Below, one piece after another: positions 8,825 through 17,300 of a stretch of DNA of 64,000 nucleotides. The notes below the pieces were generated by a model. It was not told the origin of the DNA, did no database searches, and saw nothing but the letters and a program-made list of their open reading frames with translations. The stretch is taken from assembly GCA_035547755.1 (NCBI GenBank), contig DASZUG010000003.1, positions 22,401 to 86,400 of the forward strand. Direction: 5' to 3'. The DNA is from Mesorhizobium_L sp035547755 (lineage in GTDB: Bacteria; Pseudomonadota; Alphaproteobacteria; Rhizobiales; Rhizobiaceae). Every line of letters starts with the position of its first letter. Position 1 is the stretch's first letter. The translations under genes and the position numbers were made by a program.

Positions 8825-9265
8825 CTACCAGACGCCTGTATTTGGCATCGACTTCCAGGGCTCGGCTGGCTCCAGCGGATCGCCTTCCTGCAGCAGTTCG
8901 ATGGAAATGTTGTCGGGCGAGCGGACGAACGCCATGCTGCCGTCGCGCGGCGGCCGGTTGATGGTGACGCCGGCATCCATCAGGCGCTGACAGGTCTCGT
9001 AGATATTGTCGACCTTGTAGGCGAGGTGGCCGAAATTGCGGCCGCCCGTATATTCCTCGGGATCCCAGTTGAAGGTCAGTTCCACTTCCGGAGCGCGTTC
9101 CGCCCTGGCGCGGTTCGCATCCTTCGACGCGGCGAGAAAGATCAGCGTATAGCGCCCCTTTTCATTGTCGAACCGGCGCGTCTCGACGAGGCCGAGCTTG
9201 TTGCAGAAGAAATCGAGCGACTGGTCGACATCCGTGATGCGGATCATCGTGTGCAGATAGCGCAT
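8825..9265 (-). CDS. gloA: Lactoylglutathione lyase (glyoxalase I)
   Basis: A 146-residue member of the vicinal-oxygen-chelate fold. The predicted metal ligands are H5, E62 (in VELTFNWD), H79 (in GHLAYKV) and E122 (in SIELLQ), matching the four ligands of bacterial GloA. It converts the methylglyoxal-glutathione hemithioacetal to S-lactoylglutathione in the cytoplasm. The ATG at 9265 (MRYLHTMIRITD) has GAGGAC upstream; the 12-residue extension in the longer frame is not conserved. Confidence 0.92.
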   Translation of the reverse strand: MRYLHTMIRITDVDQSLDFFCNKLGLVETRRFDNEKGRYTLIFLAASKDANRARAERAPEVELTFNWDPEEYTGGRNFGHLAYKVDNIYETCQRLMDAGVTINRPPRDGSMAFVRSPDNISIELLQEGDPLEPAEPWKSMPNTGVW

Positions 9266-9539
9266 GGCCTTGTCCTCTTCCTTTATGAGTAGGCGGAACA
9301 TAGGGCGACGCTGGTGGTTTCGGCAACCTGAACCTGCCAGCCGAACCTCGGCACGACCGTCGGCTTGGGCGCGCTATGACGGATTTCGGATCACGGGTCG
9401 AAAGAACGGACTCAAACCTGTGAAAAATCGAAAAAAGCACGCCGGACTCTTGCGTAAACCGGAAGGCGCGATGTTATCCTTACGTTAAGAATCAATTCGC
9501 TTTCGGTCATCAGTTTTCGGTCATAGAAGGTGCGTTCAC

Positions 9540-10142
9540 ATGGGGGACAAGGCCTCTGCGGAGGGGCTTGACGCAGCCAGAAGCGAGATTGCCGGCGTTG
9601 ACGATGCAGGCGATTCCGCCGAAGTCGTCGAAATTTCCGGCGCGATAAAATGGTTCGACGTCGCCAAGGGATACGGGTTTGTTCTGCCGGACGGCCGCGA
9701 AGGCGGCTTGGGCGATGTACTTCTCCACGTCACCTGCCTTCGCCGGGACGGCTTCCAGACCGCGCTCGAAGGAGCGCGGGTGGTTTGTCTGGCAAAGAGG
9801 GGCGACAGGGGGCTGCAAGCCTTCCGTGTCGTCTCGATGGACAATTCCACCGCTGTACACCCTTCCGAAATGTCGCCGCAGCGGACCCATGTCACGGTGA
9901 CGCCGGAAAGCGGTCTGGAACGTGCTCTCGTCAAATGGTTCAACCGAACGAAGGGATTCGGCTTCCTGACGCGTGGCGAGGGAACTGAGGATATTTTCAT
10001 CCACATGGAGACGCTCAGGCATTACGGCTTGACGGAACTCCGCCCGGGACAGGTGGTGCTCGTCCGGTTCGGCCGTGGAGACAAAGGCCTTATGGCTGCC
10101 GAAATTCATCCTGATATCGGAACGCTGCCGGTTTCGCATTGA
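9540..10142 (+). CDS. Double cold-shock-domain protein
   Basis: The 200-residue protein carries two cold-shock domains, at roughly 33-100 and 127-192. Each starts with the KWF motif: GAIKWFDVAKGYGFVLPD and ALVKWFNRTKGFGFLTRG. The first RNP-like motif is KGYGFV and the second KGFGFL, with DIFIH in the second domain. Such double-CSD proteins are common in Hyphomicrobiales and probably bind single-stranded RNA or DNA. The acidic N-terminal 30 residues are low-complexity. Confidence 0.9.
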   Translation: MGDKASAEGLDAARSEIAGVDDAGDSAEVVEISGAIKWFDVAKGYGFVLPDGREGGLGDVLLHVTCLRRDGFQTALEGARVVCLAKRGDRGLQAFRVVSMDNSTAVHPSEMSPQRTHVTVTPESGLERALVKWFNRTKGFGFLTRGEGTEDIFIHMETLRHYGLTELRPGQVVLVRFGRGDKGLMAAEIHPDIGTLPVSH

Positions 10143-10232
10143 GTCCGGCTTTCTCTCGCCGGAAAAGCGGGAGGTGCGCCCAGAACCCCACGAACGGTTT
10201 CTGGCGGCGTGTTCAGTCCGAGGGCTTCAAGG

Positions 10233-10736
10233 ATGTTCCGCTCCACCGTTTCGCGCATTGTCTTCATCACTTTCGCCGCCTTTTTCATCGCTCTTTCCCT
10301 CCAGTCGCCGCTTCGGGCGGACGGCCAGCCCATGATCCTGCCGACAAATCCTGTTCCCCTGGTGATCCACACCGCCAGAGGTCCGCAATCCTTCTCGATC
10401 GAGATCGCGCAAACGGATGAGCAGGAGGAGGCAGGTCTGATGTACCGCAAGACGATGGATAGCAGGCATGGCATGCTGTTCGTGCTGGAAGCCGCCGGCA
10501 TCGCCGCCTTCTGGATGGAAAACACGCCCATGCCTCTCGATCTGATCTTCATCGGGGAGAAGGGGAAGATACGCGCGATAAGACATGGCGTCCCCTATTC
10601 CAAGGACATCATTTCCCCGAAGGTTCCCGTGCGCGTCGTTCTCGAACTCAAGGCGGGAACCGCTGCAAAATACGGGATCGCGGTCGGCGATCGCGTTTCG
10701 CATCCCGCCATTGCGAAAATAGCCCATGCCGGGTAG
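10233..10736 (+). CDS. DUF192 family exported protein
   Basis: This protein of about 167 residues has a hydrophobic N-terminal export signal (RIVFITFAAFFIALSL) ending near LRADG, so it is probably periplasmic or membrane-anchored. The DUF192 body includes the hallmark GLMYRKTMDSRHGMLFV and FWMENTPMPLDLIFI. The function of DUF192 is not known. The start is uncertain: ATG at 10233 or an in-frame GTG at 10209. The alpha/beta hydrolase begins 32 bases downstream. Confidence 0.85.
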   Translation: MFRSTVSRIVFITFAAFFIALSLQSPLRADGQPMILPTNPVPLVIHTARGPQSFSIEIAQTDEQEEAGLMYRKTMDSRHGMLFVLEAAGIAAFWMENTPMPLDLIFIGEKGKIRAIRHGVPYSKDIISPKVPVRVVLELKAGTAAKYGIAVGDRVSHPAIAKIAHAG

Positions 10737-10768
10737 GACCCGTTCGACGCTGATCGAAGGGTTAGGGC

Positions 10769-11530
10769 ATGGATCACTTCAATCATGACGGGTTTGATCT
10801 CGCCTATATGGACGAGGGGGCGGGCGAGCCCGTTCTGCTGATCCACGGCTTCGCGTCGAGCTACAAGACGAACTGGGTGACGCCCGGCTGGGTGAAGACG
10901 CTGACGGAGGCCGGATTCAGGGCCATCGCCTTCGATAATCGCGGCCATGGCAATTCGTCGAAGAGCTACGAGCCGAAGGACTATCGCGCGCAGAAGATGG
11001 CCGGCGACGCCGCCGCGCTGCTCGATCACCTCGAGATCGGACGTGCCCATGTCATGGGCTATTCGATGGGCGCACGCGTCGCCGCCTTCATGGCGCTCGA
11101 CTATCCCGACCGGGTCGCGACGGTGATCTTCGGCGGCCTCGGCAGCGGCATGGTCGACGGGGTCGGCGACTGGGACATGATCGCCGCGGCGCTTCTGGCG
11201 GAGGACAAGTCGACGATTTCGGACAGGCGCGGCCAGATGTTCCGCAATTTCGCCGACCAGACGAAAAGCGACCGTCGCGCTCTCGCCGCGTGCATCAAGA
11301 CGTCCCGCGATTTGATTCCGGCCGAGGACATTGTCCGCGTCGCGCAGCCCGCTCTGGTCGCCGTCGGCACGACGGACGATATCGCCGGCTCGCCCGAAAA
11401 GCTGGCGCGGCTCCTTCCGAACGGTGAAGCCTTCGCGATCGAGGGCAGGGACCACATGCTCTCCGTCGGCGATCGGACGTTCAAGAAACGGGCGATCGAA
11501 TTCCTGCGCGCGCACCCGCTTTATATCTAG
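10769..11530 (+). CDS. Alpha/beta hydrolase
   Basis: A 253-residue alpha/beta-fold hydrolase. The oxyanion region is LLIHGFASS, the nucleophile elbow is GYSMG with Ser99, and the catalytic His is probably H229 in EGRDHML. There is no signal peptide. The FDNRGHGNSSK motif resembles esterases and haloperoxidase-like hydrolases; the substrate is not predictable. It probably forms a unit with the DUF192 gene. Confidence 0.88.
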   Translation: MDHFNHDGFDLAYMDEGAGEPVLLIHGFASSYKTNWVTPGWVKTLTEAGFRAIAFDNRGHGNSSKSYEPKDYRAQKMAGDAAALLDHLEIGRAHVMGYSMGARVAAFMALDYPDRVATVIFGGLGSGMVDGVGDWDMIAAALLAEDKSTISDRRGQMFRNFADQTKSDRRALAACIKTSRDLIPAEDIVRVAQPALVAVGTTDDIAGSPEKLARLLPNGEAFAIEGRDHMLSVGDRTFKKRAIEFLRAHPLYI

Positions 11531-11692
11531 CCGCGTCAAGGTTCCGTTTTCCATCGTGGCTTGAATTCTGATGCGTCAAATCCATTTGAACGATGCTTAA
11601 GGAATTTGCGGTTCAAACGGACGGGCCATTGGACTATTTATGCCGTACTATGGTGAAGGCGGAGCGCCCGCCGACTATTCAGGGAGAGCGCC

Positions 11693-12511
11693 ATGAGCAG
11701 CCTCAATACCGCGCGCACGGGCAATCTGCAGGCAGTGGACCCGATCTGGCATGCGGTGCGTGAAGAAGCTTCGGAGGCGATCAGGAACGATCCGCTGCTC
11801 GCGACATTCCTGCATACGACAGTGCTCAGCCATGCGACGCTCGAGGAGGCGGTCATCCACCGCATCGCGCAGCGGCTCGATCACGGTGATATCAGCGCCC
11901 AACTCATCGGTCAGACTTTCCGAACCATGGTCGAAAGCCAACCCGAATGGAGCGGCATCGTCCGGGTCGATATCCAGGCCTATTATGATCGCGATCCAGC
12001 CTGCGACCGCTTTCTTATGCCTGTCCTTTACTTCAAGGGCTTTCATGCGATCCAGACGCATCGTCTCGCACATTGGCTATGGCAGAACGGGCGGCGGGAT
12101 TTCGCGCTTTATCTGCAAAGCCGCTCCTCCTCCATCTTCCAGACCGACATCCATCCGGCATCGCGCATGGGCAAGGGCATTTTCATCGACCACGCGACCG
12201 GCATCGTCATCGGCGAGACAGCCATGGTGGAAGACAATGTCTCCATGCTTCATGGCGTGACGCTCGGCGGCACCGGCAAGGCGAGCGGCGACAGGCATCC
12301 GAAGATCCGCTACGGCGTGCTGCTCGGCGCCGGCGCCAAGGTCCTTGGCAATATCGAGGTAGGCCATTGCTCCAAGGTGGCGTCCGGTTCGGTGGTGCTG
12401 GCTTCCGTGCCGCACAACAAGACGGTCGCAGGCGTACCGGCGCGCGTCGTCGGCGACACGGGCTGCGACGAACCCTCGCGTGCGATGGACCAGATCCTTC
12501 CGACGGAATGA
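11693..12511 (+). CDS. cysE: Serine O-acetyltransferase
   Basis: The 272-residue enzyme makes O-acetylserine from serine and acetyl-CoA, the first committed step of cysteine synthesis. The N-terminal helical domain begins DPIWHAVREEASEAI. The C-terminal left-handed beta-helix of hexapeptide repeats covers about 150-250 and includes GIFIDHATGIVIGETA, HGVTLGGTGK and AGVPARVVG. The start at 11693 has AGGGAGAG upstream. It is followed on the same strand by the DUF3126 gene. Confidence 0.95.
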   Translation: MSSLNTARTGNLQAVDPIWHAVREEASEAIRNDPLLATFLHTTVLSHATLEEAVIHRIAQRLDHGDISAQLIGQTFRTMVESQPEWSGIVRVDIQAYYDRDPACDRFLMPVLYFKGFHAIQTHRLAHWLWQNGRRDFALYLQSRSSSIFQTDIHPASRMGKGIFIDHATGIVIGETAMVEDNVSMLHGVTLGGTGKASGDRHPKIRYGVLLGAGAKVLGNIEVGHCSKVASGSVVLASVPHNKTVAGVPARVVGDTGCDEPSRAMDQILPTE

Positions 12512-12654
12512 TCGCCGGGTCGCCCGAGCCGGCGTACAATGCCTCCAGGTTGGACGGGAGACTGGAAGAAAACCGTTCAGGCTTTACATGGCGGGTTGGA
12601 GCGTGGCAGAAGCGCGAACCATATCGCCCGCGCGACGCCTGACGGAGAGAGAGA

Positions 12655-12861
12655 TTGAAGCCGGAAGAAATCAGAAAGCTCGACGCCTATTTCAAACGCA
12701 CGTTCAACAATCCTGCATTGCAGGTGAAGGCGCGGCCCCGCAAGGACGATTCCTGCGAACTCTATCTCGGCGACGAGTTTCTCGGCATCATCTTCAAGGA
12801 TGATGACGACGGCGAACTCTCCTATAATTTTTCCATGGCGATCCTCGACGTCGATCTGTAA
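12655..12861 (+). CDS. DUF3126 family protein
   Basis: The 68-residue cytoplasmic protein matches DUF3126: KPEEIRKLDAYFKRTFNNP, then DSCELYLGDEFLGIIFKDDD. The family is largely confined to alphaproteobacteria and often sits near cysE; its function is unknown. The start codon is TTG at 12655, preceded by GAGAGAGAG. Confidence 0.85.
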   Translation: MKPEEIRKLDAYFKRTFNNPALQVKARPRKDDSCELYLGDEFLGIIFKDDDDGELSYNFSMAILDVDL

Positions 12862-12945
12862 GCTCGGACCGCTTCGCCTTTCAATTCAGTGGCTTATTGG
12901 GGAATCCGGATTCAGTTCCGGAGCTTCCCTGCTTGCACTGGATGA

Positions 12946-13680
12946 TCAATTCGCGGTCTTGAGATAATCCCGGGCCTTTTGCATCACCGCATTATCCAAC
13001 TGGGGCCAGGAGCCAAGCAGGTTTTCCGGAAACCGATAAAGAAGCGTCAGCCGGTCGCCGACCGCGACGTCGCGCTCGCACGGCGCGAGTGACTGCGCCC
13101 CAGAAGAGCCGATCAGGCAGCGCGCCACGAAAGGTGGCTTCCCCGGCCGTTTCGCGACAGCAAGCTTTTCGCCGGCATAGCCGGTATCCGGTTTGAAAGC
13201 ATAGAATTCGAGACCGTTTTCGCCTGGCGTAGCCGGCTCGACCACAAGCAAACGGTAGATCGGATCGAAGCGTCCGCTCATGTCGAGCGGCATCTGACGC
13301 GGTTGGAAGGTGAGGAACAGGATGTCCTTCTTGCCGCTGACATCATTGAAATCCGCGCGTGCCGCCGCGGTGTAGCCTTTCATGTCGGGCCAGTGGAGGT
13401 AGAGATCGAGCCGGCCCGCATCGCCGTCGCGCCGGGCGTTTGCGAAGCGGATCGCGTTTGACGGCACTGAAAGCACATTGTTGCCGATGACGATCTCGTG
13501 TGGCGTCATATCCTCCGTGTAGCCGCCCGTGGAGATGACGTGGCTCAACCAATGCCCGCCGACCAGAATGGCGAGCGACAGGAGCGCCAGCGCGGCAAAG
13601 CCGTAGAACACGCGGAACATCAGGACCTGATCGATGCCCTTGATTTCAAGCCCTTCCAATGCTTCGGTCTGCTGTTGCAT
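12946..13680 (-). CDS. Hypothetical membrane-anchored protein
   Basis: A 244-residue protein with a cytoplasmic N-terminus, one membrane helix (YGFAALALLSLAILVGGHWL) and a periplasmic domain of about 190 residues that I do not recognise. The domain contains VIGNNVLSVPSNAIRFANA and a Cys pair (ARCLIGS and APCERDV) that could form a disulphide. The start is ATG at 13680, two codons after a TTG. It is divergent from the carbonic anhydrase gene. Confidence 0.7.
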   Translation of the reverse strand: MQQQTEALEGLEIKGIDQVLMFRVFYGFAALALLSLAILVGGHWLSHVISTGGYTEDMTPHEIVIGNNVLSVPSNAIRFANARRDGDAGRLDLYLHWPDMKGYTAAARADFNDVSGKKDILFLTFQPRQMPLDMSGRFDPIYRLLVVEPATPGENGLEFYAFKPDTGYAGEKLAVAKRPGKPPFVARCLIGSSGAQSLAPCERDVAVGDRLTLLYRFPENLLGSWPQLDNAVMQKARDYLKTAN

Positions 13681-13802
13681 GGTCAAGGAAGCGGGCTTTT
13701 CCCGATGAATCCGAGGGCCAATCGCCCAGAGCGAGCCTGCGGTTTTATGGTAAAGAACAGGTTAATGCGCTGAGGGTTGAGCGAAGGGACATTGCAGGAA
13801 AA

Positions 13803-14330
13803 ATGCCGATCTATGCCTTGAACGACATCCGCCCGACTTTCGATGACGAGGCGTCCCTGTGGATTGCGTCGGATGCCGTGATCATTGGCGACGTGAGGCT
13901 TGGCGCGCATGTCGGCATCTGGTTCGGAACCGTGCTGCGCGGCGATAACGAGCCGATTGTCATCGGCGAAAGAAGCAATGTGCAGGAGCACACCGTCATG
14001 CACACCGACATCGGATTTCCGCTGACGGTAGGCAAGGGTTGCACGATCGGCCATAGGGCCATGCTGCATGGCTGTACGATCGGCGACAACTCGCTGATCG
14101 GCATGGGCGCCATCGTGCTCAATGGCGCGCGGATCGGAAAGAATTCGCTGGTCGGCGCGGGAGCTCTGGTGACGGAAGGAAAGGAATTTCCCGACAATTC
14201 TCTGATCGTCGGTTCTCCGGCGCGTGTCGTCCGGTCCCTGGACGAGGCGGCCATTGAAGCCTTGCGCGGATCGGCCGAGCATTATGTCGCGAACGCCAAG
14301 CGCTTCGCCGCCGGCCTGAAACCGCTCTGA
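13803..14330 (+). CDS. Gamma-carbonic anhydrase family protein
   Basis: The 175-residue protein folds as a left-handed beta-helix of hexapeptide repeats. The metal-site histidines of the family are visible as H67 (HTVMH), H84 (TIGHRAM) and H89 (LHGC). Homologues are CamH/YrdA-like proteins; not all have proven carbonic anhydrase activity. The ATG at 13803 follows GCAGGA at proper spacing; the longer frame from 13659 covers intergenic DNA. Confidence 0.9.
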   Translation: MPIYALNDIRPTFDDEASLWIASDAVIIGDVRLGAHVGIWFGTVLRGDNEPIVIGERSNVQEHTVMHTDIGFPLTVGKGCTIGHRAMLHGCTIGDNSLIGMGAIVLNGARIGKNSLVGAGALVTEGKEFPDNSLIVGSPARVVRSLDEAAIEALRGSAEHYVANAKRFAAGLKPL

Positions 14331-14359
14331 ACGATCGCTTCAGCCGTCCAAAAGAAGAC

Positions 14360-14471
14360 GGAGCCGGCCCGGGACAAGGGCCGGCTCCTGAACCCGGTCG
14401 TTGGGGACGGGGAGGTGGGGACTCGACCGGGTTTTCCCTCCAGGCCTGATGTGGCAGGTCGCATCAGGCCT
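14360..14471. terminator. Cluster of inverted repeats between convergent genes
   Basis: Three perfect inverted repeats lie between the convergent carbonic anhydrase and peptidase genes. They are GGAGCCGGCCC/GGGCCGGCTCC at 14360-14388 (7-base loop), AACCCGGTCG/CGACCGGGTT at 14391-14433, and AGGCCTGATG/CATCAGGCCT at 14442-14471 (10-base loop). They probably terminate transcription from both sides; the second is followed by a short T-run. Confidence 0.6.
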
Positions 14472-14524
14472 ATTTCCTGTTCTGGCCCATCGTTTGCCCG
14501 AAACCCGCTTTCGGGCGGCGTCCT

Positions 14525-15133
14525 CTATTTCAAGCTGCCGACGACGGTGATGTCGCGGTCGTCCCTGATAGCGACCCACTGGCCGGAATTGGTTTCCGAC
14601 TGGCGCTTCAGATAGCGATAGTCGGTATCCGTCCAGACCAGGATGCGGGGCTCCAGATTATCGAGGATATAGTCGCCCATGCTCGTCCTTACGGTCAGCA
14701 CGGCGTGCCCATCGCCATTGGGCTGCTTGACCACCGTCATCAGAAGGTCGCCCGCCGGAACGTTGTCCGCTATCAGTTCACGGCGCTTTTCCAGCGCGTA
14801 ATCCTCGCAGTCCCCATAGCCGTCGTCCGGATAGGACCAATATTCCTCTACGCCGTAGTTTTGCATATCCGTCATGGGCTTGATCCGCTGGTTGACGCTG
14901 TTGTTCACCTTGATCAGATCGGCCCAGAGTTTCCGCGTAAGCGTGATCGGCGCCTCTTTCGGCGTCATTTCCTTGCACTCGTTCGGCAGGCGTTGGCAGA
15001 ATTCGTAGTGGCCGACCGGCTGGCTCGTCCGGCCGCCGGTGGGCATGGAAAAATTTTCCGCATGCGCGGTGGCCGCAAGTAGAAGCGACGCGACGACCGG
15101 CGCCACGGCCTTAAGGACCTGTCCCGTGTCCAT
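14525..15133 (-). CDS. Transglutaminase-like cysteine peptidase (BTLCP type)
   Basis: A 202-residue exported protein: the signal peptide covers residues 1-25 (hydrophobic VLKAVAPVVASLLLAATAHA). The BTLCP catalytic triad is C109 (GDCEDYALEK), H143 (DGHAVLTV) and D158 (YILDNLEP). Relatives of LapG cleave periplasmic adhesin anchors or other envelope proteins; whether this one does is unknown, and no adhesin lies nearby. The ATG at 15133 has GGGGAGA upstream. Confidence 0.88.
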   Translation of the reverse strand: MDTGQVLKAVAPVVASLLLAATAHAENFSMPTGGRTSQPVGHYEFCQRLPNECKEMTPKEAPITLTRKLWADLIKVNNSVNQRIKPMTDMQNYGVEEYWSYPDDGYGDCEDYALEKRRELIADNVPAGDLLMTVVKQPNGDGHAVLTVRTSMGDYILDNLEPRILVWTDTDYRYLKRQSETNSGQWVAIRDDRDITVVGSLK

Positions 15134-15528
15134 TTTGGTGTCTCCCCGTTCGAGAGACACAATGACAGATGCGGATTTATTTGACGCAAAAGGGCGAAGT
15201 AGATATTGAATAAAATTCGAATTATGAAATCAATATACTGAGAATTTCGAAGTATAAAATTGTTACTGTTTAAGTTGCCATCTGTTAACCATGCCGCCCT
15301 GCTTATACCAGGATTCATTGTAATTAACGGTGGGCGATGAGGGGCTATGCCAAAGAGCCAAAGCTTGAACCTTTGGTCCTATACCTGGCCTGCCGAAAGC
15401 TGGTGGGCGGGCGCCGTCGATCCATGATGCCGAAGAACGATCCGGCGCTCGCCTCGATAGAGACGTGGGCCCTTGCCAAAATGACGGGGAGTCTTCGCGC
15501 CGATTGACCGGCGGTCTTGCCGCTCAGG
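15134..15528. other. AT-rich intergenic region
   Basis: The 395 bases upstream of the cysteine peptidase include an AT-rich block at about 15160-15310, unlike the surrounding GC-rich DNA; it probably holds the peptidase promoter. An unrecognised 56-codon plus-strand frame lies at 15337-15507, starting MRGYAKEPKLEPLVLYL, with only a weak ribosome-binding site. I do not call it a gene. Confidence 0.4.
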
Positions 15529-16146
15529 CTACCTGACGTTCTTCTCGAAGGCGGCTTCGAGCGTCTCGGGCTTTTGCACGGCGGCGAATTCGATGGCGAT
15601 GCCGTCCTCGAAATGACGCACGACCTCGCCTCGCATCGTGCCGAGGATAACCTGGACGCCGATTGCAGGCCTGACGTCGATCTCGATCGCCGCGCCGGAG
15701 AGAGAGAGGTCGATGATCCGGCATTGATATTGCCGGCCGTCCGTCAGTTGCAGGATGCTGAGCGGATTGCGCGGCGCGACGCGTTCGTGCCGCCGGTCTT
15801 CGGGCAGGTCGAGTTCATGCTTGTTCGCGAGCCAGGTGAGCTGGGCGGCAAGTTTTTCCTTCTTGCGCTCCGACGCGATGATGGTCATCGCGAAACCGTC
15901 TTCCATGCGCCGGGTGAGCACACCTTCGATACGCCCGATATGGTCGATATAGGCGATGATCTTTTCGCCGGGTTCACCGATCCTGTCGGTTTTTAGAGAG
16001 ACGTCTCCCGGCGACATGTTAACAACTTCGCAGGCGTGTTCGGTGCGGTCCTCAAGCATGAAGCGGCCATAGACCCGGACGCTGACGCGCTGGAAGTTCC
16101 GACGCTCTGCGCTCGACGGCATGACCTCGATCGCCGCTGATGTCAT
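15529..16146 (-). CDS. Tandem PilZ-domain protein
   Basis: The 205-residue cytoplasmic protein has two PilZ domains. The second (about 115-200) is canonical for cyclic-di-GMP binding: RRHER at 118-122 and DLSLSG at 146-151. The first has RRNFQR at 15-20 but NMSPGD instead of the exact (D/N)xSxxG spacing, so it is degenerate. It is probably a c-di-GMP effector; its output partner is not evident from the neighbours. Confidence 0.88.
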   Translation of the reverse strand: MTSAAIEVMPSSAERRNFQRVSVRVYGRFMLEDRTEHACEVVNMSPGDVSLKTDRIGEPGEKIIAYIDHIGRIEGVLTRRMEDGFAMTIIASERKKEKLAAQLTWLANKHELDLPEDRRHERVAPRNPLSILQLTDGRQYQCRIIDLSLSGAAIEIDVRPAIGVQVILGTMRGEVVRHFEDGIAIEFAAVQKPETLEAAFEKNVR

Positions 16147-16321
16147 GGATTCCTCTGGCCCACGTCCTGAAAATGCACCGAATATCCTCGAAAAATACCG
16201 GGATGTCGGTTAATAAGCAGTAACGGCGCCGGTCTTTTCAGCCACTACGTTTACGAAGGGATGCAACCCTTCCATTAAGGGACAAATGGGGGCGGAGCCG
16301 CGGGCTCCGGACGAAGGAGCC

Positions 16322-16978
16322 TTACCTGCTTTCCGCCTCGCCCTGTTCTCCGCGACCGCCTTCGAGCACGACGAGGTGCCGGATACGGCGGCCGTTGCGG
16401 GTGGGGGGCGTCTCCATGAGGGCACTGGCGCTGGGAACGATTGATGGCACCGCGACGGCGGGTCTGTTCTTCAGGAAGAGCGGCTCCCGATCAGGGTCGA
16501 CGATACGGATCGTCTCCACGGCACATTCGATGAGAGGATCCGCGCCGAGCCAGAACGGTCTTGCGGCGGCGGTGGCGATGCCGAGCATGCGTGGCGATTC
16601 ATCTGCGCTGTCGAGCGGGAGAAGAAGAAGTTCGAATGCATTCCGCCGCTGTTGCGTGCTCAATCCCTGAAAGGTGATGATGATGACGTTGCCCGGATGG
16701 AAGGCGCTGTTGGCCAGCCTTGCCACCAGCCGCTGATCCTTCGACGTCCAAAGGGAGGGGAAGGAGAATCCCTTCAATTCTCGTCCGAAAATCGCGCAAA
16801 GCCGCGTCCCGGCAAGACGGAAGATCGCTTCTCCCCGAGAATCCTGCTCAAGAATAAAAGTGTCCGCAAGCAGCGATTTAATGTCCGCGGGCTCTATTTC
16901 CGTCCGGCGCGGTGCGGCGCGTCCCGCCCGCAGCCTGTCCCAATATTGGAACAGATCGACCGATGCGCTGTGTTTCAT
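16322..16978 (-). CDS. PAS-domain protein (PAS_5 type)
   Basis: The 218-residue protein begins with SVDLFQYWDRLRAGRAAPRR, the typical start of the PAS_5 family found widely in Hyphomicrobiales. A PAS fold covers about 20-160 (FRLAGTRLCAIFGRELKG). The remainder is an Arg-rich tail without known domains. These proteins lack an output domain and their role is unknown. It is divergent from the rhomboid gene. Confidence 0.8.
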   Translation of the reverse strand: MKHSASVDLFQYWDRLRAGRAAPRRTEIEPADIKSLLADTFILEQDSRGEAIFRLAGTRLCAIFGRELKGFSFPSLWTSKDQRLVARLANSAFHPGNVIIITFQGLSTQQRRNAFELLLLPLDSADESPRMLGIATAAARPFWLGADPLIECAVETIRIVDPDREPLFLKNRPAVAVPSIVPSASALMETPPTRNGRRIRHLVVLEGGRGEQGEAESR

Positions 16979-17105
16979 GCTATTCCGCTCCGCAATCCGG
17001 TTGCTTCTGTCCCATTGATGAACAGAAGCTTAGTTCGGGCATTCCCTTCATGCCGTAGCGGGCAGGATTCGTGCCAGCTTCAATCGGACTTGTTCACGGT
17101 TGCGA

Positions 17106-17123
17106 TTTGTTAAGGTTAACAAA
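17106..17123. promoter_or_regulatory. Perfect 18-bp palindrome TTTGTTAA-GG-TTAACAAA
   Basis: Two 8-base arms flank a 2-base spacer in the PAS/rhomboid intergenic region. It looks like an operator. It contains GTTAAC-like half-sites but lacks the N7 spacing of a CtrA box. The binding protein is unknown. Confidence 0.45.
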
Positions 17124-17124
17124 G

Positions 17125-17278
17125 AGTTTCGATTGCAGGGAAAATGCAAGCGTGGGAAAGGGAGGTACGTCCCGAAGGCATCCGTCAGACAAGCCTTTTC
17201 TGGACTTCCGGTCAGGAATTCGGGGTTAGACAGGGGACTCGACCAGCCGTCCAGGCTTAGCCTGGGCGGCTTCTTTTT
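17125..17278 (+). ncRNA. Candidate small RNA or 5' leader ending in an intrinsic terminator
   Basis: A strong Rho-independent terminator lies at 17246-17278: GCCGTCCAGGC, loop TTA, GCCTGGGCGGC, then TTCTTTTT. No gene lies upstream on the plus strand, so either a small RNA ends here or the element attenuates the rhomboid gene, whose start is about 23 bases further on. A longer-range complement, CCCGAA near 17172 with TTCGGG near 17218, suggests further structure. I recognise no known riboswitch class. Confidence 0.4.
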
Positions 17279-17300
17279 GCGCTGCGGCGGCCGTTGCCCT

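Larger units (their letters stand above)
16979..17300. other. Intergenic region with a palindrome and a probable structured RNA
   Basis: The 322 bases between the PAS gene and the rhomboid gene contain a perfect palindrome (17106-17123) and an intrinsic terminator (17246-17278), described separately. A plus-strand frame is open across the region, but its translation (GLDRGLDQPSRLSLGGFFLR) is not rhomboid-like. Confidence 0.5.

Noticed and set aside
15337..15507. A 56-codon frame MRGYAKEPKLEPLVLYL in the AT-rich region
   Set aside because: It is only weakly supported by the bases upstream and has no recognisable family; mentioned in the region entry only.
16293..16309. Hairpin CGGAGCC-GCG-GGCTCCG after the PAS gene
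   Set aside because: The stem is short and no T-run follows it on the minus strand, so I do not call a terminator.
17106..17123. CtrA binding site
   Set aside because: GTTAAC-like half-sites are present, but the 2-base spacing does not fit TTAA-N7-TTAA.
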